Shown in pieces: positions 1-7,274 of a stretch of 64,000 nucleotides of DNA. Source of the stretch: JAZDOT01 sp043798355. Lineage in GTDB: Bacteria; Patescibacteriota; Gracilibacteria; Peribacterales; Peribacteraceae. The stretch is taken from contig JAZDOT010000036.1 of assembly GCA_043798355.1 (NCBI GenBank), positions 4,572-68,571 on the forward strand, given 5' to 3'. Positions within the stretch are counted from its first letter, which is position 1, and every line of letters begins with the position of its first letter. The translations under genes were made by a program, and so were the position numbers. The notes under the pieces were generated by a model. That model did not search any database. It saw only the letters and a list, made by a program, of their open reading frames with translations, and was not told where the DNA came from.

Positions 1-51
1 ATCGGATGGTTCGAGGATCTGCCGGTCGCCGTCCTCGTTCCATCGGAGAGA

Positions 52-78
52 GGGGCGCATGCGAGGAAGGTGCTGTGA
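52..78 (+). repeat. 27-bp direct repeat, left copy
   Basis: This stretch is repeated at 728-754 with a single mismatch (G69 versus T745). The two copies bracket the small two-gene cassette at 130-703 in direct orientation, 676 bp apart. Their core contains the palindrome GCGCATGCG. The remainder of 1-129 shows no gene. Confidence 0.8.
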
Positions 79-129
79 ATTGACCGTTTGATGAATCGTG
101 CTATCATGGAGTCCTCTTGATTCATTTCT

Positions 130-309
130 ATGATTTTCTCGCGCAGCAACGCAGGCAAGTGGGTGGCCAGCAAGGCCGGGAAGGTGGTGGAGTCCTCGAA
201 GGAACTGAAGACGCTTCTCCGGAAAGTGGAGGGCAGGGCAGATAGGCAGAACATTCGTTTCGACAAAGTGCCACCGGATGCTTTCGTCGGCGGAAGTTAT
301 GGAATTTGA
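130..309 (+). CDS. small DUF5678-like protein (59 aa)
   Basis: ATG at 130 opens a 60-codon frame ending in TGA at 307-309. The product begins MIFSRSNAGKWVASKAGKVV and goes on with a Lys/Arg-rich segment and PPDAF near the C-terminus. This GKWVA...GKVV...L pattern resembles the small DUF5678 family, which has no assigned biochemical function. It overlaps the start of the aspartic-protease gene at 299 by 11 nt, so the two are almost certainly co-translated; such pairing recurs in bacteria. There is no signal peptide or membrane segment. Family assignment is from pattern recognition only. Confidence 0.6.
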   Translation: MIFSRSNAGKWVASKAGKVVESSKELKTLLRKVEGRADRQNIRFDKVPPDAFVGGSYGI

Positions 310-703
310 ATACGCCAAACGAGAGTGGAGTGGCGGGATCATTTATGTTCCTGTTCTTCCTATTGCGCTCAACGGGTTCCCCGTAGGTCATGCTCTCGTG
401 GATACCGGAGCAGATGTCACACTTCTTCCGATGGAACTGAATCAGGTTCTTGATTGCGAACTCGATCCGGATCATGCCATTCCATTCACCAGTGCGGGAG
501 GCGGTGATTTCCGCGCGATTCCCGCAGTGCGCAAGATTGAGTACCGTTTGGAGCAGTCGGGATTTCGACCGATTGTCTGGAAGGGGACAGCCTATTTTGT
601 GAGGGGACAGCCCGTGATACTGCTCGGACAGTATGAATGTCTGTCGGAATTGATTCTGGTTCTGGATGCACGGAAGAGAAAGATTCGGGTGGAAGGTTTA
701 TGA
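299..703 (+). CDS. retropepsin-like (clan AA) aspartic protease
   Basis: The 134-aa product carries the clan AA signature VDTGADVTLLP at residues 34-44, with Asp35 as the expected catalytic residue. The C-terminal segment (VILLGQYECLSELILVLD) fits the second half of a single-domain retropepsin fold. Bacterial members of this size are thought to act as homodimers in the cytoplasm; no substrate is known. No signal peptide is visible. I prefer the ATG at 299 over an in-frame ATG at 278 because it keeps a short overlap with the upstream small gene. The pair lies between two 27-bp direct repeats (52-78, 728-754), which hints at a transferable cassette. Confidence 0.75.
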   Translation: MEFEYAKREWSGGIIYVPVLPIALNGFPVGHALVDTGADVTLLPMELNQVLDCELDPDHAIPFTSAGGGDFRAIPAVRKIEYRLEQSGFRPIVWKGTAYFVRGQPVILLGQYECLSELILVLDARKRKIRVEGL

Positions 704-727
704 AAGGCTCTGTTCGTTCTTTTAAAA

Positions 728-754
728 GGGGCGCATGCGAGGAATGTGCTGTGA
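728..754 (+). repeat. 27-bp direct repeat, right copy
   Basis: Second copy of the repeat at 52-78, with one mismatch. It begins 25 nt after the stop codon of the aspartic-protease gene, so the pair frames that cassette. The region from 755 to 835 is pyrimidine-rich and shows no gene. Confidence 0.8.
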
Positions 755-835
755 GAGTTTCCTTGTTCCTCTCTCTTTCCATTGCTACCCTGCCTGCGTT
801 CATTCTCTCTTTCTTTCGCACCATCGTTCCATCTT

Positions 836-898
836 GGGTCAGTAGCTCCCACCTGCGCTCTGCGCTTTGCTTGAGCTATGGTGGGCAGGCAGTCCGGT
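836..898 (+). repeat. split copy of the tRNA-Lys 5' end with palindromic insert
   Basis: Bases 836-848 are identical to tRNA-Lys nt 1-13 (924-936; the preceding T also matches). Bases 891-898 are identical to tRNA nt 14-21 (937-944). Between them lies a 42-nt insert (849-890) that starts CCACCTGCG and ends GGTGGGCAGGC; its ends can pair (CCCACC with GGTGGG). Equivalent split copies precede tRNA-Val (12612-12696) and tRNA-Pro (23316-23377), with the insert at the same tRNA position. Confidence 0.8.
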
Positions 899-923
899 GT
901 GATCATTCAATGATCATCTAGAT

Positions 924-1000
924 GGGTCAGTAGCTCAGTCCGGTAGAGCAGTTGCCTCTTAAGCAATTGGCCGAGGGTTCAAATCCCTCCTGACCCACCA
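924..1000 (+). tRNA. tRNA-Lys (CTT)
   Basis: The 77-nt cloverleaf has acceptor GGGTCAG/CTGACCC, D arm GCTC/GAGC, anticodon arm GTTGC-CTCTTAA-GCAAT, and T arm GAGGG-TTCAAAT-CCCTC. The anticodon is CTT. The terminal CCA is encoded. It is preceded by a split duplicate of its own first 21 nt and followed at once by the promoter of the asparaginase-domain gene. Confidence 0.95.
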
Positions 1001-1002
1001 TA

Positions 1003-1030
1003 TTGACTAATAAATAAAATCTGATATCAT
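1003..1030 (+). promoter_or_regulatory. promoter of the asparaginase-domain gene
   Basis: TTGACT (1003-1008), a 16-nt spacer and TATCAT (1025-1030) precede the ATG at 1038 by 7 nt. The transcript should start at or within a few bases of the ATG. There is no Shine-Dalgarno sequence. Confidence 0.65.
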
Positions 1031-1037
1031 AATTTTA

Positions 1038-1616
1038 ATGAACCCTCAAGATCGTACAGTGGGACTGTTCATCATGGGTGGCACGATTGACTCTCGAAAT
1101 GCTCCTGAGCGCGACGGTGAGGCAGTTGTATTGAGAACGTCATTGGTTGGCAAGTACTTAGAAAATTTACAACTCTATTTCACCATAATTGTTCGCAATA
1201 TCTGCATGAAGGACAGCAGAGGCATTTTTCCTGAAGACAGAGAGAGGCTCCGAGATGAGATCAAGCAATTAGGCCTTCGAAATAATTTGGTCACTCACGG
1301 CACGTATACCATGAAAAACACTGGAGAATATTTACTTGCACAAGAAGCCATCAGAGACAGGGTCATCGGTCTGACAGGCAGTATGGGGACACTTCTGGGC
1401 ACTGTAGATGAGGAGGGCAGACTTATGCCTTCAGACGGACAATTCAATCTTGGGTATTCTTTTGGGCAATTGTCTCATCTTGATATAGGTGTGTATCAAT
1501 TCATGAATGGAGGAACCTTCAAATTACCTGAGGAGTGGTGGATGCACGATGAGAAAGGCATTTCTTGGAAGAAAGGCGGTAAGGTCTTGCGTACCAGTAA
1601 ACCCGGAAACCAGTAA
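1038..1616 (+). CDS. L-asparaginase-like N-terminal domain protein
   Basis: The 192-aa product aligns by eye with the N-terminal domain of type I/II asparaginases. It has the MGGTID motif (nucleophile-type Thr16) and the second motif THGTYTM (residues 86-92), where active enzymes have HGTDTM. The catalytic Asp is therefore replaced by Tyr90, and the C-terminal domain of full-length asparaginases (about 330 aa) is absent. Classical amide hydrolysis is doubtful; a ligand-binding or altered role is possible. It is a single gene with a leaderless-type promoter directly behind tRNA-Lys. No signal peptide is seen. The downstream gap ends in a hairpin shared with the convergent gene. Confidence 0.65.
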   Translation: MNPQDRTVGLFIMGGTIDSRNAPERDGEAVVLRTSLVGKYLENLQLYFTIIVRNICMKDSRGIFPEDRERLRDEIKQLGLRNNLVTHGTYTMKNTGEYLLAQEAIRDRVIGLTGSMGTLLGTVDEEGRLMPSDGQFNLGYSFGQLSHLDIGVYQFMNGGTFKLPEEWWMHDEKGISWKKGGKVLRTSKPGNQ

Positions 1617-1694
1617 ACTGTGAACGATCAGCGCAACGACAAAAACAAGCGCTTCTCCTTTAAGCGACCTCCATGCAGTGTCTTTGGATAGTCC

Positions 1695-1730
1695 GCCAAT
1701 CGCCCTTCGACTGTGCTCAGGGTGATTGGC
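1695..1730. terminator. hairpin between convergent genes
   Basis: GCCAATC plus CCC pairs with GGG plus GATTGGC around the loop TTCGACTGTGCTCA. It lies between two converging genes and could end transcription from both sides, but it has no T-run. The CCCTTCGAC...CTCAGGG core is an intergenic palindrome type that also occurs inside lepA at about 39870-39892. Confidence 0.5.
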
Positions 1731-1747
1731 TGGGGGAGTGTCCCAAT

Positions 1748-2356
1748 CTATTGCACTGATTCCATACAGTGCTTCTGAATGGTGCGCCAGTCAAACGGGA
1801 ACTGGAACGTTTCGAGCGCCCGCACGATTGCCGCGAAGCAGTGCCACGGGGTCGGTTGGTCATAGAGGAAGGAGCATCCGCTCTCCTGCACGGCGTCGTA
1901 AGGTTCGAGGCCTTTCATTCTCGGGGCGACGGGTACCACGCCGAAGCGCAGACATTCCGCGAGTTCGGCTGCGGCCCCCGTTTGGCTGAAGAAAAGGGCC
2001 ATATCCGCTGCGGCATACATCCGCTGAATATCCTCTTTTGTATTGTCGATGATCGCGATGCGGTGGCGGTGTTCGGCGGCGAGTCCCGTGAGGAGCTTTC
2101 CGTATGCAGAGGATCCCTTGCCAAGGATGATAATTTCCATCGGCAGCGTGAGCAGGCCGGGAATGACGGATTTCAGCAATTCCCCGCCGAGCTCCTCCGT
2201 CATACCTGCGGGGAGGCAGGCCATGGGTCTCTTCGTCTCACCCGGCCACTTCAAATCCTTCTGGAGGGCGACCTTGTTCTTCACTTTCTGATCGAGCGAG
2301 TGTGCGCTGTAGGCACACGGGATCAGGGTATTGGCGGTGGGAGAGAGAGGAGTCAT
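1748..2356 (-). CDS. glycosyltransferase, C-terminal half of a glycogen-synthase-like (GT5/GT-B) enzyme
   Basis: The 202-aa product covers only the C-terminal Rossmann domain of a GT-B transferase. The segment YSAHSLDQKVKNKVALQKDL resembles the linker of glycogen synthase (YSADDL..K...K.ALQKEL). It is followed by IILGKGSSAYGKLLTGLAAE and a nucleotide-sugar-binding stretch with MYAAADMALFFS. The N-terminal acceptor domain is missing, and upstream sequence in the same frame (to 2803) lies antisense to the exonuclease gene and is not a credible N-terminus. I chose the ATG at 2356 because TATACT (2375-2380, minus strand) sits 18 nt upstream. It may be an independent half-enzyme or a relic. Confidence 0.6.
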   Translation of the reverse strand: MTPLSPTANTLIPCAYSAHSLDQKVKNKVALQKDLKWPGETKRPMACLPAGMTEELGGELLKSVIPGLLTLPMEIIILGKGSSAYGKLLTGLAAEHRHRIAIIDNTKEDIQRMYAAADMALFFSQTGAAAELAECLRFGVVPVAPRMKGLEPYDAVQESGCSFLYDQPTPWHCFAAIVRALETFQFPFDWRTIQKHCMESVQ

Positions 2357-2374
2357 GTGTGTATTTATCTTGAT

Positions 2375-2380
2375 AGTATA
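2375..2380 (-). promoter_or_regulatory. -10 element of the GT-B half-enzyme
   Basis: TATACT on the minus strand lies 18 nt before the ATG at 2356. A weak -35 (TTCAAG) sits 17 nt further upstream. Confidence 0.45.
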
Positions 2381-2491
2381 GCGCAAAAACTGGTGTTCTT
2401 GAAGTGCTGAAAGCTTGTAATCCCGGGAGAGTATTCTGCCGTAGTAGTACTTCCGGAGTGCTTTGAAAGGAGCGTCTCTTCGTGCAGACTG

Positions 2492-3475
2492 ATGCCCGTG
2501 GAGCATCTCGTCATCATTGACGGTCATCATCTGATGCACCGGGCGTTCTGGGCCATCCCGAGGACGCTCATGACCAGTTCCGGCGAGCAGACGAATACGA
2601 CGTTCGGGGTGGCCTCCATGCTCCTCTCCCTTTTTCAGAAGGAGGAACCCTCCGCCCTTGTCGTGTGCTTCGATGCCGGCGACCAGACATTTCGCCATCA
2701 GGAGCATGTGCACTATAAGGAGGGGCGGGCCGAGACGCCGGACGAATTCTATGCGCAGATCCCGCGCGTCATTGAACTGTTCGATACGTTCGGTCTCCGT
2801 CACGTTTCAGATCTGAAGTATGAAGCCGATGACTTTCTCTGTACGTATGCCAGGGAAGGGGAGAGGGCCGGCATGCGCGTCACCATCGTGACGGGGGATC
2901 GCGATGCGTTTCAGCTTGCCAATGAGCACATCCGGATCGCCATCCCGCACAAGGGTTACCAGCAAACGGAGTACCTGGGGCCGAGAGAGATCGAAGCGAA
3001 GTACGGCATCCGTCCGGATCAGGTCGCTTCCTACAAGGGGCTCTGCGGCGACGCGTCCGACAATCTCAAGGGGGTGACCGGTATCGGGCCGAAAACCGCC
3101 GCCGCCCTTCTTCAGCAGTACGGATCACTGCACGGCGTGTACCATCACCTCGCTGACATCAAGGAGTCCGTGCGGGCGAAACTGGAACGCGATCGCGAAC
3201 AGGCGTTCTTCTGTGAGCGAATGGCCGAGCTCGTTTGCGATATCCCTCTCTCTATTCCTCTGGCCGATTTCGCTGTCCATTCTCTGCCCTCCGAATCGAT
3301 CGAACAGTTCTTCCGGAAACTGGAATTCACGCTCCTCATCCGGCGCCTCCATGCGCTTATTCAGTCTCCCTACGGCAGCACCCATTTTGCAGCATTCGCA
3401 CTGCCGATCGCCTCGGAATCGCATCAGGATGCGGAAAAAAACGATGGTGAGTGGCAGCTTCCCCTATTCGATTAG
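2492..3475 (+). CDS. 5'-3' exonuclease (PolI N-terminal-type flap nuclease)
   Basis: The 327-aa protein is a stand-alone FEN/PolI-type 5'-3' exonuclease. The PIN-like domain opens with VIIDGHHLMHRAFWAIP and carries the metal-binding acidic residues in YEADDFL and VTGDRDAFQL. The H3TH DNA-binding motif follows at KGLCGDASDNLKGVTGIGPK. It would remove RNA primers and flaps in Okazaki-fragment processing and repair. The length fits family members of 280-330 aa without a polymerase domain; the C-terminal 40 residues are unconserved. It is divergent from the GT-B half gene and has no obvious Shine-Dalgarno sequence. Confidence 0.88.
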   Translation: MPVEHLVIIDGHHLMHRAFWAIPRTLMTSSGEQTNTTFGVASMLLSLFQKEEPSALVVCFDAGDQTFRHQEHVHYKEGRAETPDEFYAQIPRVIELFDTFGLRHVSDLKYEADDFLCTYAREGERAGMRVTIVTGDRDAFQLANEHIRIAIPHKGYQQTEYLGPREIEAKYGIRPDQVASYKGLCGDASDNLKGVTGIGPKTAAALLQQYGSLHGVYHHLADIKESVRAKLERDREQAFFCERMAELVCDIPLSIPLADFAVHSLPSESIEQFFRKLEFTLLIRRLHALIQSPYGSTHFAAFALPIASESHQDAEKNDGEWQLPLFD

Positions 3476-3697
3476 GGGTCGTCTCCCGATGACGTTCGCT
3501 CGACTTGCGTGGAATTTTTCAGTCACGTTTTCCTGCGGGAAGGCGCGCAAAGCTGTACAGAAAAATTACTCATGCATTTTTTCGGACATTTTTATAAACA
3601 TATTTATCTCTTTGAGCCCTTCATGCTGCCATTTCGTCTAGTGAAATTTTTTGTTCAATCCATGAAGATCTGAATACCAAAGGTAGTCAATGATCTC

Positions 3698-3727
3698 TTG
3701 CGCTCTCTGAAGCGCTCTCCATACACT
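3698..3727 (+). promoter_or_regulatory. promoter of ftsA-ftsZ
   Basis: TTGCGC (3698-3703), 18 nt, TACACT (3722-3727). Transcription should begin near 3734 and leave a leader of about 70 nt, unlike the leaderless genes of this window. The rest of the 328-nt gap (3476-3803) is AT-rich around 3570-3620 and shows no gene. Confidence 0.5.
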
Positions 3728-3734
3728 CGATTTA

Positions 3735-3773
3735 TCTCTCGTACGAACGGGATCATCCCGTTTCTCAGAGAGT
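3735..3773 (+). promoter_or_regulatory. ftsA: hairpin in the ftsA leader
   Basis: AACGGGAT-C-ATCCCGTT (3746-3762) is a perfect palindrome, and flanking TCTCTC and AGAGAG can lengthen the stem. It lies between the predicted ftsA transcription start and its ATG. No T-run follows, so a leader structure or protein-binding site is more likely than a terminator. Confidence 0.45.
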
Positions 3774-3803
3774 TCTCTTCAGTTCTAGTTCCCACCTCCT
3801 CCC

Positions 3804-5036
3804 ATGCCAAGAGAACGCGTGCTCGCCAGTCTCGATGTCGGAAGCGCCAAGATCCGTACCGTCGTCGCGGTCGTCGACGGAACGCAGGAGCACGAAGTGC
3901 CCAATGTGATCGGTGTCGGTCTCTCGCCTTCCTTAGGCATGCGCAAGGGGCATGTGATCGATGTGGAGGAGTTGATCCACAACATCATCTCTTCGCTGGA
4001 AGACGCCGAGCGGATGGCCGGCGTTCCGATCAACCACGTCTTCGTGGGGATGAGCGGTTCGCACATCGAAGCATTCGACAGCCGCGGCGTCATCGCCATT
4101 TCGGGGTCTGAGATCACGGTGGATGACGTGGGACGCGTGCTCGAGGCGGCGCAGGCCGTCAGCATCCCGGCGAACCGGCGCATCCTCCACATCGAGCCGA
4201 AGTCTTATGCGGTGGATGAGCAGCGCGGCATCAAGAATCCCGTCGGCATGACGGGGATCCGCCTCGAGGTGGAAGCGCACATCATCACGGGACATGTCCA
4301 GCATGTGAAGAACATCGAGAAGTGCGTTGATCAGGCGGGGGTGGACATCGACAGCATCGTGCCGTCCACCATCGCGGCGTCCGAAGCTGTTCTCACGAAG
4401 CGGCAGAAGGAACTGGGCGCCGTCCTCATCGACATCGGCGCGGGGTCGACCAGCATCGCCATCTTCGAGGAGGGGACCATCCTCCACTCGGTGTGCCTGC
4501 CCATCGGCGGCGAGAGCGTCACGAACGACATCGCCATCGGGCTCCGCACCTCCATCGATACTGCGGAGAAGATCAAGATCGAATTCGGCTCGGTACTGCC
4601 CGAGGAGATCGCGGAGCGCGAGATGATCGATCTCTCCTCCGTGAGCAAGGTGGATTCGCAGACCGTGAGCAAGCGCTACATGGCCGAGATCATGCAGGCG
4701 AGGTACTTCGAGATCTTCACGCTCATCAAGGAAGAGCTCAAGCGCATCAATCGCAGCGGCATGCTCCCCGCGGGGGCGCTGCTCACCGGAGCGGCCGTCA
4801 AGGCCCCGGGCGTGCTCGACCTCGCCCGCGACGTGTTGGGTCTCCCCGTGCAGATGGGGTTCCCCGTCGACATCGGCGGCGTGATCGAGAAGGTGGACGA
4901 CCCTGCCTATGCGACCGCGCTCGGAACGCTCGTCTGGGGCATGCGCGAGGGGGCCAGTTCGCCGCGCGGCGGTTCCCTCCAGCTCAAGCGCGCCGCACAG
5001 CAGTTGGGGTCATGGTTCCGCAGTCTCCTCCCCTAA
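3804..5036 (+). CDS. ftsA: cell division protein FtsA
   Basis: The 410-aa actin-like ATPase tethers FtsZ to the membrane. The phosphate-1 motif is LASLDVGSAKIRTVVAVV near the N-terminus, the SHS2 (1C) insertion follows around residues 85-160, and phosphate-2 is VLIDIGAGSTSIAIF. The adenosine motif LLTGAAVKAPGV lies in the last quarter. A basic, amphipathic C-terminal stretch (LKRAAQQLGSWFRSLL) fits the membrane-targeting helix. ftsZ follows after 40 nt, the usual ftsA-ftsZ order. The ATG at 3804 has no Shine-Dalgarno sequence. Confidence 0.95.
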   Translation: MPRERVLASLDVGSAKIRTVVAVVDGTQEHEVPNVIGVGLSPSLGMRKGHVIDVEELIHNIISSLEDAERMAGVPINHVFVGMSGSHIEAFDSRGVIAISGSEITVDDVGRVLEAAQAVSIPANRRILHIEPKSYAVDEQRGIKNPVGMTGIRLEVEAHIITGHVQHVKNIEKCVDQAGVDIDSIVPSTIAASEAVLTKRQKELGAVLIDIGAGSTSIAIFEEGTILHSVCLPIGGESVTNDIAIGLRTSIDTAEKIKIEFGSVLPEEIAEREMIDLSSVSKVDSQTVSKRYMAEIMQARYFEIFTLIKEELKRINRSGMLPAGALLTGAAVKAPGVLDLARDVLGLPVQMGFPVDIGGVIEKVDDPAYATALGTLVWGMREGASSPRGGSLQLKRAAQQLGSWFRSLLP

Positions 5037-5076
5037 ACCCCTCTCTATTTTTTTCGTCTCTTTTCCACTCCTTCCC

Positions 5077-6360
5077 ATGTCCGACACACTTCGTTCCCTC
5101 TTCAGCGGCTCACGGTCTCTGGGATCCGCTGCAGGATCGTCGAGCTCTTCCGGTACAGGCTCCGCGTCCGGTCGTCCGATTTCGGCACTCGATCCTCTGT
5201 CTGCCCGTTCCACGCAGGAAGTGCGTCCCGATATGACGCCCAGTGCGACCATCGCCGTTCTCGGCGTTGGCGGCGGCGGAACCAATGCCGTTGATCGCAT
5301 GGTGCGCGGCAAGGTGAGCGGCGTCGACTTCATTGCCGTGAACACGGATATCCAGGCGCTCTACCACAACCCCGCCCCGCGCAAGATCACCATCGGACGC
5401 GGGACGACAAGGGGGCTCGGCGCCGGGTCCAATCCCGAGATCGGGAAGAAGGCGGCGGAGGAGAGCAGCGAAGAGATCAAGTCCGCGCTGGAAGGGGTCG
5501 ACATGCTCTTCCTCACGGCGGGACTGGGCGGCGGGACGGGGAGCGGGGGCGTACCGATCATCGCGGAACTCGCGCGCTCTATGGGTATCCTGACGGTGGC
5601 CGTCGTGACGCGGCCGTTCAGCTTCGAGGGCCTCGCGCGCAAGAAGAAGGCTGACGAAGCGCTCGAAAATCTGCGCGGTAAGGTGGACACGCTCATCACC
5701 ATCCCGAATGACAAGATCCTCTCCCTCATCGACAAGACCACTCCGCTCACGGAAGCGTTCCAGGTGGTGGATGAGGTTCTGCAGCACGCCATCGAAGGGA
5801 TCTCGAACATCATCACGGTTCGCGGGCTCGTGAACGTGGACTTCGCGGACGTGAAGTCCATCATGTCGGATGCCGGCACGGCTCTCATGGGCATCGGCTA
5901 CGGCACGGGCGACAGCCGTGCCGCGGAAGCGGCACGCGCCGCGGTGGACAGTCCGCTCCTGGAGCTCTCCATCAACGGGGCGAAGGGCGTGCTCTTCAAC
6001 ATCACGGGCGGCAATGACCTCTCCATGTTCGAAGTGGACGAAGCGGCACGCATCATCACCGAGGCGGCCGATCCGGAGGCGAACATCATCTTCGGCGCCG
6101 TCATCGACGACAACTTCACCGGGCAGGTGAAGTGCACGGTCGTCGCGACCGGTTTCGATGTCGAACCCACTTCGACGTACCCCGTTCTCTCCGCGTCCGC
6201 TCTGCGGGGGGCCCGTTCCGGGCGCGAAGAAGGCAAGGGTCTGGAGTCCGCAAAGAAGGAGCGCCTGAGCCAAGATTTCGATGCGCGTTCTTCGTCTCCG
6301 GCATTCAATGAGGAAGAGCTGGAGATTCCGGCCTTCATGAGAAAGACGGTGGGCAAATAG
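5077..6360 (+). CDS. ftsZ: cell division GTPase FtsZ
   Basis: The 427-aa tubulin homologue forms the Z ring. The GTP-binding loops are VLGVGGGGTNAVDRM and the signature GLGGGTGSGG (tubulin G-box), with the T7-loop acidic residues in the C-terminal half. The protein ends with the conserved tail EELEIPAFMRKTVGK, which binds FtsA. A Ser/Gly-rich, low-complexity extension of about 50 residues precedes the GTPase core. I chose ATG 5077 (MSDTLRSL), although ATG 5233 (MTPSATIAVLG) would remove that extension. It lies 40 nt behind ftsA and should share its promoter. Confidence 0.95.
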   Translation: MSDTLRSLFSGSRSLGSAAGSSSSSGTGSASGRPISALDPLSARSTQEVRPDMTPSATIAVLGVGGGGTNAVDRMVRGKVSGVDFIAVNTDIQALYHNPAPRKITIGRGTTRGLGAGSNPEIGKKAAEESSEEIKSALEGVDMLFLTAGLGGGTGSGGVPIIAELARSMGILTVAVVTRPFSFEGLARKKKADEALENLRGKVDTLITIPNDKILSLIDKTTPLTEAFQVVDEVLQHAIEGISNIITVRGLVNVDFADVKSIMSDAGTALMGIGYGTGDSRAAEAARAAVDSPLLELSINGAKGVLFNITGGNDLSMFEVDEAARIITEAADPEANIIFGAVIDDNFTGQVKCTVVATGFDVEPTSTYPVLSASALRGARSGREEGKGLESAKKERLSQDFDARSSSPAFNEEELEIPAFMRKTVGK

Positions 6361-6389
6361 GACGAAGGACGAAGGGAAAAGGACTAAGG
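6361..6389 (+). repeat. degenerate heptamer repeat, left arm
   Basis: This stretch is built of GGACGAA/GGACTAA-type units and starts directly after the ftsZ stop. It is the inverse of the units at 6782-6810, so the two arms bracket the S23 gene in inverted orientation. Confidence 0.6.
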
Positions 6390-6393
6390 TTCT

Positions 6394-6783
6394 ATGGATA
6401 AGGACTTCACGACATTCGGCCCTTGGCAGAAAGCCATGGCGCTTGCGCTGAAGATCCATGACGTGACGAAGGGATTTCCAAAAGAAGAACTCTATGGAGT
6501 TACTGCACAGCTCCGGCGGGCGATTCTCTCTGTTGCAGCGAATATCGCGGAGGGCTTCGGTCGCTATACGTATGCTGACAAAATGCATAAGTACGTCCAG
6601 TCACGCGGAGAACTGACCGAGGTGATGAGCTTTTTGTACTACTGCAACGGCGTTGGGTATCTCTCTGATGTGAGACATCAGGCGCTTCTGAGTGATTGTC
6701 GCGAGGTGCAGCGTCTCCTCAATGCGCTCATTACGAAGATGGGTCATTTGAAAAACACTCAGGAATCCTTTTCTTCCCCTTAG
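6394..6783 (+). CDS. four-helix bundle protein (S23 / 23S rRNA IVS-encoded type)
   Basis: The 129-aa product shows the hallmarks of the four-helix bundle (S23) family: an N-terminal WQKAMALALKIHDVTKGFP, the conserved LRRAILSVAANIAEG(F)GR segment, and a C-terminal helix with LLNALITKM. Members were first found encoded in intervening sequences of 23S rRNA but are now common as stand-alone genes of unknown function. It lies between ftsZ and dut and is flanked by inverted heptamer repeats, which suggests a mobile single-gene unit. Confidence 0.8.
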   Translation: MDKDFTTFGPWQKAMALALKIHDVTKGFPKEELYGVTAQLRRAILSVAANIAEGFGRYTYADKMHKYVQSRGELTEVMSFLYYCNGVGYLSDVRHQALLSDCREVQRLLNALITKMGHLKNTQESFSSP

Positions 6784-6810
6784 TCCTTCGTCCTAAGTCC
6801 TTAGTCCTTC
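6782..6810 (+). repeat. degenerate heptamer repeat, right arm
   Basis: TCCTTAG/TCCTTCG/TCCTAAG units, inverse to 6361-6389. The distal part also encodes the last residues and stop of dut on the minus strand. Confidence 0.6.
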
Positions 6811-7236
6811 GCCCGTCGACCCGAATCCCCCCCGTGTCTCCGCTCCGTGCCCGTCCACCTCGTCCCACTCCGCGCGTTCGATCTTCACGAAGAGCCCCTG
6901 CGCGATCCGTTCCCCCCGCTCGACCGTCACGGGCGAAGCGGTGATGTTCTGCACCTGGACGAGGATCTCATCCTTGGGCCCGTGGTAGTCACAGTCGATG
7001 ACACCGAGAGAATGCGGGCAGATGAGGCCTTTCTTCCGCGGGAGCGAGGAGCGCGGCAGCACGAGCAGTGCATAGCCCTCCGGCACTTTCACGATGACAT
7101 TGCCCGGCACGAGGGCGATGGCACCCGGCTGGATGATCGTTGTTGTGCGCGTGATCAAGTCGAAGCCGGCAGCCCCTTTCGACTCGAAGCGGGGGAGCGG
7201 TAGTGCAGGATCGATGCGCTGAATGGAGACCTGCAT
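6793..7236 (-). CDS. dut: dUTP diphosphatase
   Basis: The 147-aa trimeric dUTPase hydrolyses dUTP to dUMP and pyrophosphate, supplying the dTMP precursor and keeping uracil out of DNA. Motif 1 is GAAGFDL, motif 2 LPRSSLPRKKGL, motif 3 SLGVIDCDYHGPKDEI, and motif 4 GERIAQGLFVKIER. Motif 5 (RGGFGSTG) is at the C-terminus. Motif 3 reads GVIDCDYHG, close to the usual GVIDSDYRG. It converges on the S23 gene, and its last codons are made of the heptamer repeat. Confidence 0.93.
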   Translation of the reverse strand: MQVSIQRIDPALPLPRFESKGAAGFDLITRTTTIIQPGAIALVPGNVIVKVPEGYALLVLPRSSLPRKKGLICPHSLGVIDCDYHGPKDEILVQVQNITASPVTVERGERIAQGLFVKIERAEWDEVDGHGAETRGGFGSTGEGLRT

Positions 7237-7274
7237 CGAAGAGCATCATACCATCACCCTGAGATTCCATGCGA

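Noticed and set aside
3804..6360. Long open frames on the opposite strand of ftsA-ftsZ and several other genes
   Set aside because: They are products of GC-rich third positions. They lack family motifs and conflict with clear genes on the other strand.
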